Source: Acinetobacter corruptisaponis (GTDB taxonomy: Bacteria > Pseudomonadota > Gammaproteobacteria > Pseudomonadales > Moraxellaceae). From it: 64,000 nucleotides of DNA. Shown here in pieces: positions 62,755 to 64,000 of this stretch. Location of the stretch: positions 558,001-622,000 of the forward strand of contig NZ_CP125669.1 of NCBI RefSeq assembly GCF_030053775.1, in the 5' to 3' direction. The position numbers and the translations under genes are program-made. The first letter of the stretch is position 1. Every line of letters starts with the position of its first letter. The notes under the pieces are model-generated. The model did no database searches, was not told the DNA's origin, and worked only from the letters and a program-made list of their open reading frames with translations.

Positions 62755-64000
62755 TTAGACAAGCAATCTGACCACGACTTTTAATCCGCCATACGAGGAT
62801 GGCAGCAATTCCATTTGCCCATGATGTAGTTCGATAATTTTCCTACAAATGGATAAGCCTAAACCCGATCCCTGTGTCCTGGTTCCCAAAGCACGATAGA
62901 AACGTTCTCCAAGATGCTGCAAGATTTCAGGATGAATACCATCTCCCTCATTTTCAATAATAAGCTGCAAATATGAATCCCACTTATCTAAAGTGATATA
63001 GACACAACCTTTTTCTGGTGTATAGCGTATGGCATTGTCCAGCACATTACGAATACAGGTAAAAATTAACTGCTGATTGGCAAAAACCATATCGTCTTGT
63101 TCTGCCACTAAAAACTGTTGCTGAATCTGGATTACCCTTTGCTTGATAAATGGCGTCAGAGCCTGAATCGCCTCATCAATCACAGTGTGCAAAGCAAAAT
63201 ATGTCTTGGGCAAGTTCTCAGCATATTCAGGGTCTAAACGTGCCAGCAACAGCAAATTTTCCAGCGTTTGGGTCCCTCGACTAATATCCTGTTGCATTGC
63301 AGCAAAATCACTGGCGCGTTCTGGATATTTACGTTGTAAAAGCTGTAAACGCATCTGAATCGCAGATAAGGGCGAACGCAGTTCATGCGAGGCATCCGCA
63401 GTAAAACGCTGTTCGGCTTTTAGCGATTGTTCCAGACGTTGCAACAAGTGATTTAACTGCCCCAGCATAGGCTGCAATTCTTTAAATTCAATGCTGGAGG
63501 ACTGGATTGGCGTTAGATAATCCGCATTTTTCTCCGAGATTTGATCGGATAATTGATGAATCGCCCTAAACTGCCGTTTGACCAGAAAATGCTGCATGAT
63601 CCACTGCATCAGCCACAGCATGATCAGAATGAGAGAATAACCAGCAAAGCTATGCATCAATTCTTTAAAGCGATCACCTAAAGGTTGTAATAGCAATACC
63701 TGCATGTGGGATTGGTGATCTTCTGCCCGATAACTACGCCAGAGCTGTCGCTCCTGCCAGATAAAGCCATACTGATCATCACCTGTATTCAAGGTGTAAT
63801 ACTGTTGCTCAAGCTGAAAATCCTCGGACTGGGTCAGAATCTGTTGCTGGTAGCTCAGGCGATACTGGATATCAAACTGGTCACTTAATTCATCAATCTG
63901 CTGCCCTGATGTTGAGGTCAGATCAGCAATCAGCAGCATATCTGAAATCTCATCCATGATTTCATCCTGAACCTGCATGGTCTGATAGATTGAAATCACC
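62755..64000 (-). CDS. Sensor histidine kinase (QseC/PmrB-like), 5' end cut by window
   Basis: At least 414 residues are present, and the start lies beyond 64000. From N to C there is a periplasmic sensor stretch (about residues 1-105), a membrane helix (SLILIMLWLMQWIMQHF) and a HAMP-like linker. The HisKA motif ADASHELRSPLSAIQMRLQLL carries the phosphorylated His, and the HATPase part has ENEGDGIHPEIL and GSGLGLSICRKIIE. The order fits QseC/PmrB/TctE-type kinases. The partner response regulator should be just outside the window. Confidence 0.9.
   Translation of the reverse strand, partial: VISIYQTMQVQDEIMDEISDMLLIADLTSTSGQQIDELSDQFDIQYRLSYQQQILTQSEDFQLEQQYYTLNTGDDQYGFIWQERQLWRSYRAEDHQSHMQVLLLQPLGDRFKELMHSFAGYSLILIMLWLMQWIMQHFLVKRQFRAIHQLSDQISEKNADYLTPIQSSSIEFKELQPMLGQLNHLLQRLEQSLKAEQRFTADASHELRSPLSAIQMRLQLLQRKYPERASDFAAMQQDISRGTQTLENLLLLARLDPEYAENLPKTYFALHTVIDEAIQALTPFIKQRVIQIQQQFLVAEQDDMVFANQQLIFTCIRNVLDNAIRYTPEKGCVYITLDKWDSYLQLIIENEGDGIHPEILQHLGERFYRALGTRTQGSGLGLSICRKIIELHHGQMELLPSSYGGLKVVVRLLV

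Overview
The window reads as a 64 kb piece of a gammaproteobacterial chromosome, almost certainly Acinetobacter or a close relative (species not resolved). Signs are the tyrA-aroA fusion followed by pheA order, the exbB-exbD-msbA-lpxK-kdsB-holB order, the amgK-murU pair divergent from lptD-surA, the PBP1b plus TPR lipoprotein (LpoP-like) pair, and low-GC coding sequence rich in Gln, His and Asn codons. Most genes are core housekeeping genes in short operons separated by clear intrinsic terminators. I see no tRNA, rRNA, IS element, prophage or CRISPR array.

Layout. 1-1.4 kb: tail of a flavin monooxygenase, a LysO-type exporter and a small acidic protein. 1.5-6 kb (minus strand): SRPBCC protein, cmk, rpsA, ihfB, lapA, pyrF. 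6-9 kb (minus): queD-like gene, ung, an enoyl-CoA hydratase/hydrolase and tadA. 9.2-13.5 kb (minus): pilZ-tatD-tetR followed directly by the type II secretion pseudopilins gspHIJK. 13.6-15 kb: a small A+T-rich islet with a secreted protein and a lipoprotein gene split by an in-frame amber codon. 15-20.7 kb (minus): exbB-exbD-msbA-lpxK-kdsB-holB (envelope/LPS). 20.7-23 kb (minus): parB, parA, rsmG. 23.2-28.9 kb: murU and amgK (cell-wall recycling) divergent from lptD-surA. 28.9-31.7 kb (minus): fba, an RhlB-like helicase and a cold-shock protein. 32-34.8 kb (plus): tusA-like gene, rpoH, DUF423, thiS, thiG. 34.8-37 kb (minus): Nudix, HD-domain, unknown and yaaA. 37-38.9 kb (plus): a hydrolase and a DUF2157 membrane protein.

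39-46.6 kb is the most interesting region, an RNA-repair locus. It holds rtcR (CARF-sigma54 activator), rnz and a small membrane gene, then a textbook -24/-12 promoter in front of rtcB, a HEPN-domain protein carrying an intact R-x4-H motif, a DIP1984-family protein, a structured 256-nt gap, and rtcA. HEPN RNases typically leave 2',3'-cyclic phosphate and 5'-OH ends, which are what RtcB seals. An operon encoding both a putative RNase and the repair ligase, driven by an RNA-end-sensing activator, is the best candidate for a little-described system here.

46.6-64 kb: pepD, a small unknown gene, tyrA-aroA and pheA (minus). Then a Fur-box-controlled esterase, a lipoprotein, an acyl-CoA dehydrogenase, a YbiB-like protein, a DUF1315 protein and nadK. 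Last come mrcB-lpoP, a Nudix-ThiE-like fusion, a 56-aa HemP behind a near-perfect Fur box, and a sensor kinase cut by the window edge.
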